Source of the DNA: Panicum virgatum
Taxonomy: Eukaryota > Streptophyta > Magnoliopsida > Poales > Poaceae
DNA: 64,000 nucleotides
Assembly (NCBI RefSeq): GCF_016808335.1
Contig: NC_053141.1
Location: 28,129,581-28,193,580 of the forward strand
Reading direction: 5' to 3'
In this document: one piece after another, positions 10,802-22,218 of the stretch
Position numbering within the stretch: the stretch's first letter is position 1
Layout of the letters: every line of letters starts with the position of its first letter
Notes under the pieces: model-generated
Told to the model about the DNA's origin: nothing
What the model saw: only the letters and a program-made list of their open reading frames with translations
The model's database searches: none
Made by a program: the position numbers and the translations under genes

Positions 10802-11466
10802 GGAGGGCGCCTGATCTGGTCGCCGAGACCTCATGGCACCGCCGCGGTTCCCCTCGCACCGAGCAGAAGGCACAGGAGAGGCAGGGAGGGAAGGGGAGGG
10901 CCCCATGCGCAGCCTGATCCAGCGTACCTCGGCATCGCGTCTCGCCATCCACCACCGGATATGGCCTCCCTGGCCACGCCGCCGCCGCTCACCCGCCAAA
11001 TCCAGGAGGAGGAGGAGGAAAGGGAAGGGTGCCGGATCCGCCGCGTGCCAGGAGTGATAGAGGAAGGGAGAGGGAAGGGCGCCGCGCGTGCCCACCGGCG
11101 CGTGGAAGAGTAGGTAGGGAGGGCGGTGATGCATCAGAGGGAAGGAGGGAGGGAGAAGGCAGAGGCGTCCCGTTGGCGCCGTCCAAGTGAGGGAGAGAGA
11201 GGGAGTGCGGCGCTAGTTGGGAGAGAGAGGGAGTGAGAATGAGGAGTGAAAACCCTAACTCTGCTATTTATCTACTGGCCCAAATATCACGCCGATAATG
11301 GGCTGGATGGGCTTGTATTTTCTGAGACGGTTGTTATAATATGCCCGCCTCCATAAATGTATTTACCAAGGCGGTTGTGTTAAGATGACCGCCTCGGTTA
11401 ATCTCTATTGTGACCGCCTCCGAGACCATTCCAAAGCACCTCGGTTAATCCAGTTTTGTAGTAGTG
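10802..11466. mobile_element. Right end of a second CACTA-type element with GC-rich filler
   Basis: The sequence ends TTTTGTAGTAGTG at 11466, the inverted form of a CACTACTACAAAA terminus. About 140 bp before it carry GAGGCGGT / ACCGCCTC direct and inverted motifs. The stretch 10800-11250 is very GC-rich with GGGAGGGAGAG runs, like a captured 5' gene region, but has no recognisable protein. No matching left terminus was found. Confidence 0.4.
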
Positions 11467-11567
11467 AGAAGAGAGAGGAGACCGGGGGCCCACTTTTGCT
11501 GGCGAAATACACTTTCTCGCCTCATTTATTAGCTCCTCAGCTTAGATCTCCTTCCACGTTGCACATA

Positions 11568-13108
11568 CTCCCTCCGTCCAAGATTAAGTGGACGTTTAGA
11601 GTTTAAAATTTTTCTCATATTAACTGGTCACCTAGGCCTGTGCCTCAACTGATGCACGCATGGGCAGCTGGCGGACGCATTTCAAGATTTTTTTATTCGC
11701 GAGAAAAAAAAGACCCGTAGCTCAATTGCTCTCGTGCACTAGTTTCATCCGTTCCCCACCCCACCCATTCTCATCCATTCCGCACCCATCCTCCTCCATT
11801 CCCCACCCACCCATCCTCATCCGTTCCGCGCTGCCGCCGGCCTTGGCCTTGGCGCCCACAGTGGCCTGGTCCAGGCGGCGAGCTGCGTAGGCCTCCAGGT
11901 CCCTGAGCAGCCGTGGGGATCTCTGGCGGGAGCACCCCGCGTCCACCATGCTCCCACGCAGAGCAGCTGTCGCACATGAGCAGGAAGTTGCACGCAGCTG
12001 TGGGGCTCTCCGGCGGGAACAGGATGCGGCTGGACGGGATGGCGCAGCGTCCGGGAGCCACCATGCTGTGTAGTACGGCAGCACGGCGGCGAGGCTGCTA
12101 CCGGACCCAAATGCAGCCTCTTCCGTGGCGGCATCTGTTGCTGCTCTGAGGCTGGTAGGTTGAGGTCAAAGACGCCGTAATCATGTGGACCATCAAAGAT
12201 GATATCTCCATCTTGTAGGCCATCAGAAGCTTGTAAGTTGTGCTCAAATATATTGTAGTCATGTGGACCATCAAAATTGATATCTCCACATTGTAGGTCA
12301 TCTGAAGCTAGTAAGTTGAGGTCAAATACATTGTGTTCATTTGGACTGTGAAAGTTGATAGATCCATGTTGTTGATGATCGTTCCTAACAGCAAGGACTA
12401 CAACAACGAGGGACAGGGGTAGGCAATTGGATGTCCCCAACTGCAAGGACTTGTAAGAATTGAATTAAGAGAGATATTACCTGTATCAGGATCTTGTTGC
12501 TGTCCCTCACAAGCAGGAACGTTGAGATCTATGACATGCATAGCGCTGTGTTCCCCTTCATAGAGATACTGGACTTGACCTTGGAGTTGATGGACTTCAT
12601 TTCCTTCTTAGAGATGAACTTGATCTTCATGAAGATGGTGGATTTCGTCTCTTTGAGGTTCTTCATTGAGGTCAGGTAAGAGCTGTCCACTTCCTTCATC
12701 TGGTGCTTTATTTAGATCTATGGCCATTGGTTGAAGAGGTACTGGATTGTAGGCTGAGGAAGGTGGAGTCGATTGATGCTGTGGAGTTTGGACCAATTGG
12801 AGCAAGTGGATGCCTCACAAGCAGGTGGAGTCTTTTGTAGTGGGAGCATTGGTGGAGAGTTAAAATTTGAATCTCCAGGCACACTGAGCGCCAAAGAGTT
12901 CCTGGAAGCGCCCAAAGAGTTCCTAGAAGTTTCTGTACTGGTCTTTGATGGCCTTTTGTACGTTGCCACGTGTTTGGTTTTTTTATTTGCATGTGCACTG
13001 TAACTTGCACATGGCTGATACATTTATAGGGGTATTATGGTAATTTTGCATGAACAGTATGATCTCTAGTTTAAACCTATACGTCCACTTAAACTCGGAC
13101 GGAGGGAG
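11568..13108. mobile_element. Stowaway/mariner-type element, 1.54 kb
   Basis: The ends are CTCCCTCCGTCC followed by AAGATTAAGTGGACG on the left, and the inverse with a few mismatches on the right. TA flanks both sides (11566-11567 and 13109-13110), as in Tc1/mariner and Stowaway. It is far longer than a Stowaway MITE. Its minus strand carries DLN-type acidic frames resembling, from memory, the N-terminal region of plant mariner-like transposases. No DD39D catalytic core is visible. It appears to be an internally deleted element. Confidence 0.65.
12120..12446 (-). pseudogene. Transposase N-terminal remnant with 26-residue repeats
   Basis: This minus-strand frame contains successive copies of a unit of about 26 residues with the core FDGPHDY followed by VFDLNL or IFEHNL. 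Below 12120 the frame runs into unrelated GC-rich sequence. A second DLN-containing frame (MAIDLNKAP, LLPDLNEEP) lies at 12608-12730 on the same strand. Both are inside the mariner-type element. The similarity to a plant mariner-like transposase N-terminus is remembered, not tested. Confidence 0.4.
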
Positions 13109-13492
13109 TAGCAATTAGTGATGGACGGGATTCACCACTTTGCTCGGGTGATCTGGCGTTGCTTTCTGCCAGCGGTCGACGTAACCTTGCTCTTATATTA
13201 TACCCAGAAAAAATGACTTTTCAGTTCAGGTTTTTCAGTTTGGTTCTGAATTTGCGGGTACGTTAACTCGAATCACGAAATTTTTTAAGCGGCCAAAATT
13301 TGGAATCCAATTGCTAAAAGCTGTGTGCATATACCGTTTGCCTCTAACAAATTCCCTTGACGGGGTTGCGGGCCTTGGCCTTTTGGCACGCGCTCCTGTT
13401 TCTCCGGCCCGGGCGCCGCCTCCTCACCAACGCAACCCGCTCCTCCACTCCACCCTCCCAGGAATCTTCCGGAGCACGGGGTTCGCGCTTCC

Positions 13493-14157
13493 ATGGCGGA
13501 CATCGAGGGGGCGGCGAGAGCTCCACCCCGGCCGGCGCCACCTCCGCCGGCGCCGAGGGCCGCGACCGCGGAGATGAAGGCGGCGGCAGCCGACGCCGTC
13601 ATCTACTGCTTCGTCAGCACGATGTTCGTGGGCAGCGCCGCCAGTGCCGCCCTGGTCGTCGCGCGCTACGCCTTCGGCGGCGGCTCCACGTACGCGCACG
13701 CGGTGGTGGCCTTCGCGAGGGACGCCTCCCTGCGGGCCCTCGCCGCCGAGCTGCTCCTCTGCCCCTTCACCATCCTGCTGCTGCTCCTGCGCCTCGGCAG
13801 ACGGCAACCCGAGCCTCCTGAGGAGGTGATACTGGTGCGTGATTCCAATTTCCAACCCGTTCCCCTTGTCCCTGAATAGCCGATCTAGTGATTCCCCGCA
13901 AGCATTTCTGATTGCTAGATACGCAAATTTCGTCGTGTCGCTTTCAGATTCGGGATGTGTTCGCTACTGTTCAGCTACATGGTCCAGAGCTCCCTGAAGC
14001 ACGCTGCCGCCGTCAGGGCGCTGGCTACGGCCTCATACCGCTGCTACTGTTCATCGTCCTCTCGACGGCCATGCTGGTAGGCCCGCTGCTGCAAGAGCGC
14101 TCGCCTGCAAAGAGGTGCTGTGTTGAGACCGTGGGGGCGTGGGGCCTGCTGCCTTGA
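13493..14157 (+). CDS. Small membrane protein of unknown function, two exons
   Basis: The start at 13493 is chosen because the frame opens there with a proline/alanine-rich tail followed by two hydrophobic segments (about residues 36-60 and 82-100, including CPFTILLLLLRL). The frame can leave exon 1 at a GT near 13829 (after GAG) or 13835 (CTG/GTGCGT). A CTTTCAG acceptor at 13947 opens exon 2. From 14028 one frame encodes a third hydrophobic segment (GLIPLLLFIVLSTAMLVGPLL) and stops at 14157. A different frame looks more protein-like just before it (FSYMVQSSLKHAAAV), suggesting a one-base change near 14020-14030. The protein would be about 190 residues with three membrane spans. No family is recognised. 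It is one of the few non-transposon candidates here and may be a pseudogene. Confidence 0.45.
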
Positions 14158-14655
14158 TCACTGACATTGGGAGCTTTGGTTGCTCTGTCATGGTCATCTG
14201 TGTCTTCATTCCGTATATGTTGGTTCAGCTGAGGAATTACTAAGCCCTTTAGCTATCTATGTCCAAAAACGAGCTATAGCCGACTATAGCGGCAGCTAAG
14301 AGCTAAATTGCACATGAAAAAACTTAGCTAAATCTCTCTCAAACAGCTATAGCCGGAGATTTAAAACCTTTATGCCAAGGTGAAGTGCGGTGTTGCTCAG
14401 TTGCTGTGACACTCTAGTCCATCGATGGTGCAAGGTACCCATCCAATTTTTGTCACACTACTTCTAATTTGTTGATGTGGACGTGATCATATATATAGTC
14501 CTCTGTTTGGAGATCAATATCTTGCTAACCCACATCGTCGTAGAAGTTGAAGCTTAGGCATTGAGCCCAAGGACATATAGTGTGTCTCGTTTATCTCTTT
14601 GAGTTTTAATGCTTAGCTCCGGTCGAGAATCTGTTATTTATGCTGCTGTGAGTTC
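14158..14655. other. Downstream flank of the membrane-protein gene
   Basis: No coding frame or repeat is visible. The sequence continues across the copia element, resuming at 23307. The junction bases AGTTC (14651-14655) and AATTC (23307-23311) look like a target duplication with one mismatch. Confidence 0.5.
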
Positions 14656-15377
14656 TGAGATGCCCGTGGGGCTAGGACCTTGAGATGGAAGGATCGCGGA
14701 CATTGAGATTGTTTGCTGTGGAGGACAATATTGCGTGATACGCGTCGATTACGTTAATTTGATTGACGTAATGGCAAATTTGTAATTTAGGTAGTGCCAC
14801 CCTATGGGTTATAAATATGTGGCACTTAGGATTGAGGGGTATGCGTTTTAGGGTTTTTGGGGGCATTTGCCACAGTAGCCGCGGATGAACAGTACCGCGC
14901 TACACTAGCCGCCGCCCCAGAATTCCTCCGGCGCGCACTCCTCTCTCCGGTCTAGCCTAGGGTTTAATTCCTAGCGAGGGATTTTTGTTGATCTCTCCAA
15001 TCAAGAGAGGGAGGACGATTGGGCGGAGGCTGGATAAGGCCCAGCACCAGCGAGACGCAGCGGCTGCGCAGTAGGCCTGCTTTCAGTTGAGTTTTTGTGT
15101 CACGTTGCTTCTCTACATGAACTTGAGCTTGTGTGAATGACTGCTTAATCTAGTTTGTGCAAGCTTTTCGGTGTCTCGTTTTGATTTGCTTCCGCTACGC
15201 TTTGAGCGTGTCAAATCGTTCCTAGGGTGAACTTGTCACGAGTTGACTTGTGTCATCTTGATGATTCAACGCGAGGTGTGTTTTGGGGTGGCAATCGGGA
15301 TATAGGCCTTGTTCTCTCAGAGTGAATTTTTAAAGGCTCCCATTCATCCCCCTCTGGTCGCCTGTCTCGGTCCTATA
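14656..15377 (+). repeat. 5' LTR of copia element (internally deleted)
   Basis: It starts TGAGATGCCCG and ends CCTATA, where the 3' LTR ends CCTACA. At 722 bp it is 366 bp shorter than the 3' LTR, because a block present at about 22248-22613 is missing near 14690. The remaining sequence is nearly identical between copies. Confidence 0.9.
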
Positions 15378-15379
15378 AT

Positions 15380-15391
15380 TGGCATCAGAGC
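15380..15391 (+). other. Primer-binding site
   Basis: TGGCATCAGAGC two bases after the 5' LTR resembles the common plant copia site TGGTATCAGAGC, complementary to the 3' end of initiator tRNA-Met, with one mismatch. Confidence 0.75.
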
Positions 15392-15434
15392 CGGTTAAGG
15401 TTTTCTAATACCTAATCTGTTGTGAAATCCACTT

Positions 15435-17833
15435 GTGGCGATCATGACTTCGTCTTCACATCCACCTGCTTTTGATGGAACCGATTACCCGTACTGGAAG
15501 GCTCGTATGAGTGCCTTTCTCAAGGGGAAAGGGATTGCGATTTGGAATATTACAATTGATACGACTTATGTGATTCCAGATGAACCCTCAAATGCAGCTC
15601 ACGCTACAAAATATGAAAACAATAACAAAGCTGTAGATTTTCTCTTTGCTGCTTTGAGCAAATCTGAATTTGATCGTGTTTCTGACAAACAAGTTGCTCA
15701 TGAGATTTGGTCTACTCTACAAAATTTTCATGAGGGCACCAACGCAGTGAAGATCCGGTTATTTGAAACTTACATGCACAAATATGATAATTTTATGCAA
15801 TCGCTTGGTGAGTCTATCGAAAATCTTTTCGCTCGATTTTTTAGTCTTGTCAACAAGATGAAAGCCAACATAACGGTTATGCCGTATGATGATCATGCAA
15901 GGGCTCTCAAATTGTTGCATGCACTCGACTTGGATGTTTGGGGCACAAAAGTGGAAGCGATCGTTGAGTCTGCTAATTATGAGACTATTACAATTGATGA
16001 GCTTTTCAGTAAGCTTAAATCCAAAGAGATCGACATCCAATTTCGAAAAAAGCTTAACAATCCCACAGCTGGTTCTTCTTCAAATATTCCAATGGCTTTG
16101 GTTTCTGGGAGTACTAACACTAACGCTAATCTTTCATCTACTCCTAGTTTTGCTTTGTCCTCCTTGTGCCATATTGCAGATGATGAGTTGGAGGTACTTG
16201 ATGATGATCAGCTTGTTTTGCTCACCAACAAGTTCAAGCGGGTATATGAAAACAGGTGAAATAGAAGACGTTCAGAAGGATGCTTCAACTGTGGTGACCA
16301 TGGACACTTCATTGCTGATTGTCCAAGCAAGGTGAAGGCACCGGAGCATGGCAACAGCTACAGGTGCCAGGAACAATCAAGGGACAGGAAGAACAAGAGT
16401 GATAGGCGTGGGAGAAAGAAGGGACAACAGAAGTTTACTGACAAGCAAATCAAGAAGGCTGCACCTGTTCTCTTTTCTTCGCTGGGTAGCTTTGATTCAG
16501 ATGCCTCCTACAACTCTAGTGATTCAGAGTCCCAAGATGAGAAGCCCCAAAAGACCAATGATAGAGGACTCTGTTTTCTTGCTGACATCAAGGGAGGCAT
16601 GTGCACTATGGCTTTAAATGAGGGTGATGCATATGACTGCAGCAACGACTCCTCTGATAATGAGGTACAAAATTCTGCTAAAGAAGAAATTGAAGAGTTG
16701 ACTAAACTTGTTGATAAACAAAATAAAATTCTAGCAAGACTTAAGGCTGATCATGATAGAATATATGCTGAATTAAAAACACTAAAAGATGATACACCTG
16801 CTGTTGTAGAATGTGAAGAATGTTCTGTTCATATGGTTTCTATTTCTGAATTGCAATCTAAGCATGCTGTTTTAGTTGATAAATTTGATAGTGCTAAGAT
16901 TGAATTGGACGAACTTCGCTCTTGCTCTGCTTTACTTGGTGCTTGTGCTACTTGTCCAATTTTGCAAACTGAGTTGAATGTTGCTAAATGCCATATTGTT
17001 CAGTTGGAAAAACATACTTGTCCTGTTTTACCTGAGTGTTTGACTTGTCCTACTTTTGTTGCTGAAATTTCCATCTTAAAGAAGGACAATGCTGCTTTAG
17101 AAGAAGAAAACACTCATTTGAGAACAATCCTTGGTTGGTGTTCTGTGCGTGAGCCCCAGATTGGTATGACTATTGCACAAATTAAAAGGGGTGAACATTT
17201 TGGTGTTGGTTATGATTTGAAGCGTACTTTTGGTAAAAAGAATGCAGGTGGTGAGAACAATGGGCCTACTCCCAGAACAGTGAGAAGAGTCCACCGGTCT
17301 CATCTGAAGGTTTCGTGGTAGAACCTCCCAAGTTTGTTCCTAAAAAGCAGGTTTGGAGGGTTAAACCCAAACACTTCAAAAGCCTGAATAACACATGGCC
17401 ACCAACTTGTGAACTTTTGGATAACCTTAAGCCTGATTTTTCTGATTCTACTTCTAAGGCTAAGGTTGTCGTTGCTCCTACTCAAAATATTTACCATTGC
17501 GATTTTTGTGATCGTGATGGTCATTTGGCGGAGTTTTGCTTCCGTAGGAAGCGTGCTGAACGACGTGATCGGTACCCTGCACGTGGTGCCTATGATCGTG
17601 GTGACTCTAGACGTGCGCTAGTTGTTCGTTTTTCTGGTTTTCGCTCACGTAATAGTGCCCCTGCATCATATAGGAATGACACGCCACATTTTCGCCCTCG
17701 TGGGCATCGTCGTTCTTTCGAGAGATTTGATTTTGCTAATGCTTCTTTTGAGCAAATGGCTCAGCACTGGTTTTCATTGCATTATCCTAACCCCAGTGTT
17801 GAGTCATTAGCTCACTCTCGTGTTCGTTATTGA
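15435..17833 (+). pseudogene. gag: copia gag (capsid, zinc knuckles, coiled coil), broken
   Basis: The start ATG at 15435 follows the primer site by 43 bp. Residues about 10-215 form a UBN2-type capsid region (FDGTDYPYWKARM). A TGA at 16257-16259 interrupts the frame. It continues in the same frame through a CCHC knuckle (CFNCGDHGHFIADC, 16287-16330), an acidic serine-rich stretch and a coiled-coil region with paired cysteines (about 16680-17120). A one-base shift near 17275 moves to the frame that carries a second CCHC-like motif (CDFCDRDGHLAEFC). Two stops (TGA 17831, TAG 17837) precede the protease. The role in a live element is packaging RNA into particles. This copy cannot make full Gag. 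Confidence 0.85.
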
Positions 17834-17866
17834 TTGTAGGATGGAGGCGAGGAGAACATATGGATA

Positions 17867-18451
17867 ATGGACTCTGGTTGTTCGCGTCACATGACCGGAG
17901 ATGATAGATGGTTCTCCAGCATCACCCCCGCGAGCGGTAAAGAATACATTACATTCGGGGACAATAGTAAAGGAAAAGTGATGGCGCATGGCTGTATCAA
18001 GGTAACCGATAAATTCATGCTAAAGGACGTCGCGAAGGTACGGAACTTACATTATAACTTGCTTTTTGTCTCACAACTTCTTGATGATGGTTTTGAAGTG
18101 CGTTTTAAGAAAGGTAATTCGCGAGTTCTAGATTCTGTCGGTAACCTTGTTTGTCAAATCTCTCCCTTTGAACGAATTTTCATAGTTGATTTCTCTAAAT
18201 CTTTTGGACAAGCTCGTTGTTTGGTTGCTCATGGTTCTCTCCCCATTTGGAAGTGGCACCGTAGTTTGGGTCACTTGAGCTTTGATTTACTATGCCGTTT
18301 GAGTTCAATGGGTTTGATAGATGGCTTACCGAAACTCAAGTTTGAGAAAGATTTGGTTTGTGCTCCTTGCAAACATAGCAAAATGATTGCGGCTTCTCAT
18401 GCACCTGTGACTCAGGACGACCGGGTAAGTTGTTACATATGCACACTGTAG
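17867..18451 (+). pseudogene. pol: copia protease and GAG-pre-integrase domain
   Basis: The frame opens with DSGCSRHMTG, the aspartic protease active site of copia elements. It ends with the pre-integrase zinc module (WHRSLGHLS, then CAPCKHSK). A one-base shift near 18415-18420 takes it out of frame before the integrase core, which resumes in another frame at 18430. Confidence 0.85.
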
Positions 18452-19878
18452 GTCCAGCCTGTGTTTGTTCTGCTGGTGGGAAGTGGTATGTGCTCGTCAT
18501 TGTGGATGATTTTGCTCGTTATTCATGGGTGTTCTTTTTGGAATCCAAGGATGAGGCTTTTCAATTTATTCATGATCTTGTTCTAAAGCAGAAAAATGAG
18601 TTATCCAATAATGTCGTTAGAGCAATTCGCAATGATAATGGCACAGAATTCAAGAATGCTCGAATGAAAGCTTTTTGTTCAGAACAGGGTCTTGATCATC
18701 AGTTTTCCTCACTGTATGTCCCCCCTCAGAATGGTGTTGTTGAAAGGAAAAATCGCACGCTTGTTGAGATGGCTAGGACAATGCTTGATGAACATAAAAC
18801 CCCTAGACGTTTTTGGGCTGAGGCGATCAATACCGCTTGCTATGTTGCTAATCGTATTTTTCTGAGAGCTTTTCTGGGGAAAACATCTTATGAGTTGAGA
18901 TATGGTCGTTGTCCAAAAGTTTCTCATTTTTGCGTATTTGGTTGTAAATGCTTTATTCTAAAAAAAGGGAATTTGGACAAATTTGAATCACGTTCTTCTG
19001 ATGGGTTGTTCTTGGGGTATGCTTTACAAGGGCGAGCTTACCGGGTTCTTAATCTTGATACTAATCGCATCGAGGAGACATGTGAGGTCACCTTCGACGA
19101 GACGATGCCTTGTTTCTCTTCTGCTTTTGAGTGTGCAGATGATGATGAGATTGGACAAAGCATTTTTGAAGATGAGGTTGATGGACTTGATGATGATGAT
19201 GATGCAACAGAGGATCCAGCTGTGCTCGAGGCAACTCCCATTCAGACGCCTAGCAGCACGATAGACGATGGGCCTTCGGAGCTTTTCACCTCCACAGCAG
19301 ATCCTGCAGCTATACCTACTTTTGATCATGAACCGGCTACAATTGAGGGGGAGGCAACTTCTGTTAGAACAGCACCTCGACATATTCAGCGTTGCCATCC
19401 ACCTCAAAAAATGATAGGTAACTTGAATGAGCGCACGACAAGGTATAAATCTAGAAATCAATGTGTCCTTGCGCATTCTGCATTTGTTGCCTCTTTTGAA
19501 CCCCGTGATGTTGGACATGCGCTGTCTGATTCTAATTGGGTCAATGCCATGCATGAGGAGTTAGAAAATTTTGAACGGAATCAGGTTTGGGTTTTGGTTG
19601 ATCCACCTTCTTCTTGCAAACCAATTGGTACTAAATGGGTTTTTAAGAACAAACAAGGGCAAGATGGTCTTGTTGTCAGAAATAAAGCCAGATTGGTGGC
19701 TCAAGGCTTCTGTCAAAAGGAGGGTATTGATTATGGTGAAACTTTTGCTCCTGTTGCTCGTTTAGAAGCTATTCGCATTTTGCTTGCTTTTGCTGCTTCA
19801 CGTGGTTTTAAGCTTTTATCAAATGGACATGAAGAGTGCCTTTTTGAATGGGTATATATAAGAGGAAGTTTATGTTAA
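18430..19878 (+). pseudogene. pol: copia integrase and start of reverse transcriptase
   Basis: The integrase catalytic residues are visible in [17 protein letters not shown] and [24 protein letters not shown] block and an acidic linker follow. The reverse transcriptase (RVT_2) begins near [10 protein letters not shown] (about 19534) with [15 protein letters not shown] and ETFAPVARL. Near 19810 one extra T shifts the frame, then a CAA-type codon reads TAA about 19858. The strand exchange core itself looks intact. Confidence 0.85.
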
Positions 19879-19899
19879 ACAACCCCTGGTTTTGAATAT

Positions 19900-21027
19900 C
19901 CTAAATTTCCTGATCGTGTTTTCAAGTTACAAAAGGCTTTATATGGGTTGAAGCAAGCACCTCATGCTTGGTATGCTAGATTGAAAACTTTTCTACTTGA
20001 AAATGGGTTCAAAATGGGTTCTGTTGATAAAACTTTATTTCTCCTCAGACAAGGCAATGATTCTCTAATAGTTCAGATATACATGGATGATATCATTTTC
20101 GGTGGTTCGTCTCATTCTCTTGTTGCTAAGTTTGCAGAATCAATGAGTAAGGAATTTGAGATGTCTATGATGGATGAGTTGACCTTTTTCCTAGGATTGC
20201 AAATTAAACAAACACAGGAAGGGACATTTGTACATCAGGGAAAATATACAATGGATGTCCTGAAGAAGTTCGACATGGCTGATGGAAAGCCAATTTCGAC
20301 GCCCATTCCGACTAGCGTAGTTTTGGATGCTGATGAAGATGGAGAATCCGTGGATCAGAAGGAATATAGAAGCAGGATTGGGTCGCTTTTATACTTGACT
20401 GCGACGAGACCGGATATACCCTTTGCTGTGTGTCTGTGCGCTCGTTTTCAGACGTCTCCCAGGACCTCTCACTGTCAGGCGGTGAAGCGCATAATGAGGT
20501 ACCTTCGTTTCACTCCTGAATTTGGCCTTTGGTACTCTGCTTCTTCGACGTTCAGTTTGTGTGGTTATTCGGATGCTGATTTTGCTGGGTGTCGTTTGGA
20601 TAGAAAATCTACATCGGGTACTTGCCAGTTTTTGGGTTCTTCTCTTGTTTCTTGGTCCTCTAGAAAACAATCCAATGTTGCTCAATCTACTACAGAGGCC
20701 GAGTATGTTGCTGCTGCTAGTTGTTGTTCTCAGCTTTTATATGGATGAGAGCTACCCTTCGCTATTTTGGTTTGTCGTTTTCTCATGTTCCTCTCTTGTG
20801 TGATAGCACCAGTGCCATCAGTGTTGCTAAGAATCCTGTTCTGCATTCTAAAACGAAACATATTGATGTTCGTTATCATTTTCTAAGAGATCATGTTGAA
20901 AAGGGTGATATTGAGCTTAAGCATGTTGATACTAGTCAGTAGTTGGCTGATATTTTAACTAAACCACTCGATCAAACCACGTTTGCACGTTTACGTGGTG
21001 AGTTTGGTGTGTGTTATCCTTTCTAGT
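19900..21027 (+). pseudogene. pol: copia reverse transcriptase palm and RNase H
   Basis: The RT active-site motif YMDDIIFGG lies near 20080. RNase H follows with GYSDADFAG (about 20565) and STTEAEYVA. A two-base insertion near 20738 shifts the frame, which continues from 20721 in another frame through KHIDVRYHFLRDH. A TAG at 20940-20942 replaces a glutamine-type codon before the conserved LADILTKPL tail, which ends at 21027. Confidence 0.85.
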
Positions 21028-21437
21028 ATCAATGTTTTTGTCACTTCGGTTACATATGCCTTATACTTGTTTCAGCTAATTTGTGATAAATGCCTTTGGA
21101 GAGGTTGTGATGCTTTGCGTGACCATATTTTGTTTTGAAAACAGCACACAGATACTTCATGATTTTATCAGGCTTGTTTACATGTTCTTGCTCTAGTATC
21201 TGGTTGAATACTCGACATATATCTTGCTCATAGTTCGGTTTTGGCTCCTTTCAATGGGTCAAAGACCGGTTCGTCACTGTGAATGTAGCTTCTTTTGGGC
21301 CTATGAAAGAACAAATGTTCTTTGTGTCGCAAAGACACACATGAACCGGGCACTCTATAGTCCAGGGGCTGTCAAAAGATCCCAGATCAGTAGGGACACC
21401 AAAAGAAAAATGGGTTCAGTATTCAGCATATAACATT

Positions 21438-21486
<49 letters not shown>

Positions 21487-22207
21487 CTGAGATTTGGGTT
21501 TGTATATACAGACTTGTGCTTTAGGCATGGCAGCCTAAGTTGGTTACACACAGCTTGCCCCAGTCGCAGGTGTTGTGTGTGCCACGGGTTTGTCTTTCAT
21601 GGCATAGACCTGATTCAAGCATTTGCAGTGAACTTTGATTGGAAGCTTTGTTACCCGTCGTGTGAGCTTGCTATATGTCTTGTCTTCAGCTTGGTACTGG
21701 CTTTGAATTTGTTTGCATGGTCTGACTAATTGGTTTTCAAAAGGTTCTAATTTAAATTTCTATGGTCATTGCATTGTGTTACTGCTTTTCTGAACGGCTG
21801 GTATTGCTGGTTCGCTGTTATAAGTATTTGATATATGTCTCTGAAGCTTCTATCTGTGCTTCCAATCAAATTCATTTTGCTGATGGAGTGCTTTGTCAAC
21901 AAGGGGGAGAATGAGTGACACAAATTCATTTTGCTGGGGGAGTTAATTTTTCTTGCTGAGATTGTGCTTTTGAAATGATGTTGCTGAGTCTGAGGTTGAG
22001 TTTGAGCATTTTGACAGGGGGAGTTTGTCAGCTTTGGAGCTTTTCAGTTACTCTTGTATTTGTCTTGACTGTGTCTAGCCTAGCTTTTGTTATTGCTAGC
22101 CATGTCTTTGGGGATCAAGATTGTTAGATTGTTTTCCTTCCTTTCTTCTTTTACTCTATTTTTGTTTGAATAAATTTGTGTGGTGTGGTGTTTTCAATGC
22201 ACTCATC
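21028..22207 (+). other. Post-pol non-coding region with repeated polypurine tracts
   Basis: This 1.2 kb stretch has no convincing open frame. It carries AAGGGGGAGA at 21901 and further GGGGGAG runs at 21936 and 22015 ahead of the terminal tract. Multiple polypurine tracts before the 3' LTR are described for Sireviruses. Some relatives encode an envelope-like protein here; this copy does not. Confidence 0.65.
21438..21482. repeat. (TA)n microsatellite
   Basis: An uninterrupted TA dinucleotide run of about 44 bp lies inside the non-coding 3' region of the copia element. Confidence 0.9.
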
Positions 22208-22218
22208 AAGGGGGAGAT

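Noticed and set aside
17831..17839. TGATTGTAG between copia gag and protease as a programmed recoding site or mini-intron
   Set aside because: Two stops in nine bases could be a designed gag-pol boundary, but without intact relatives it cannot be told from decay in an element with many other lesions.
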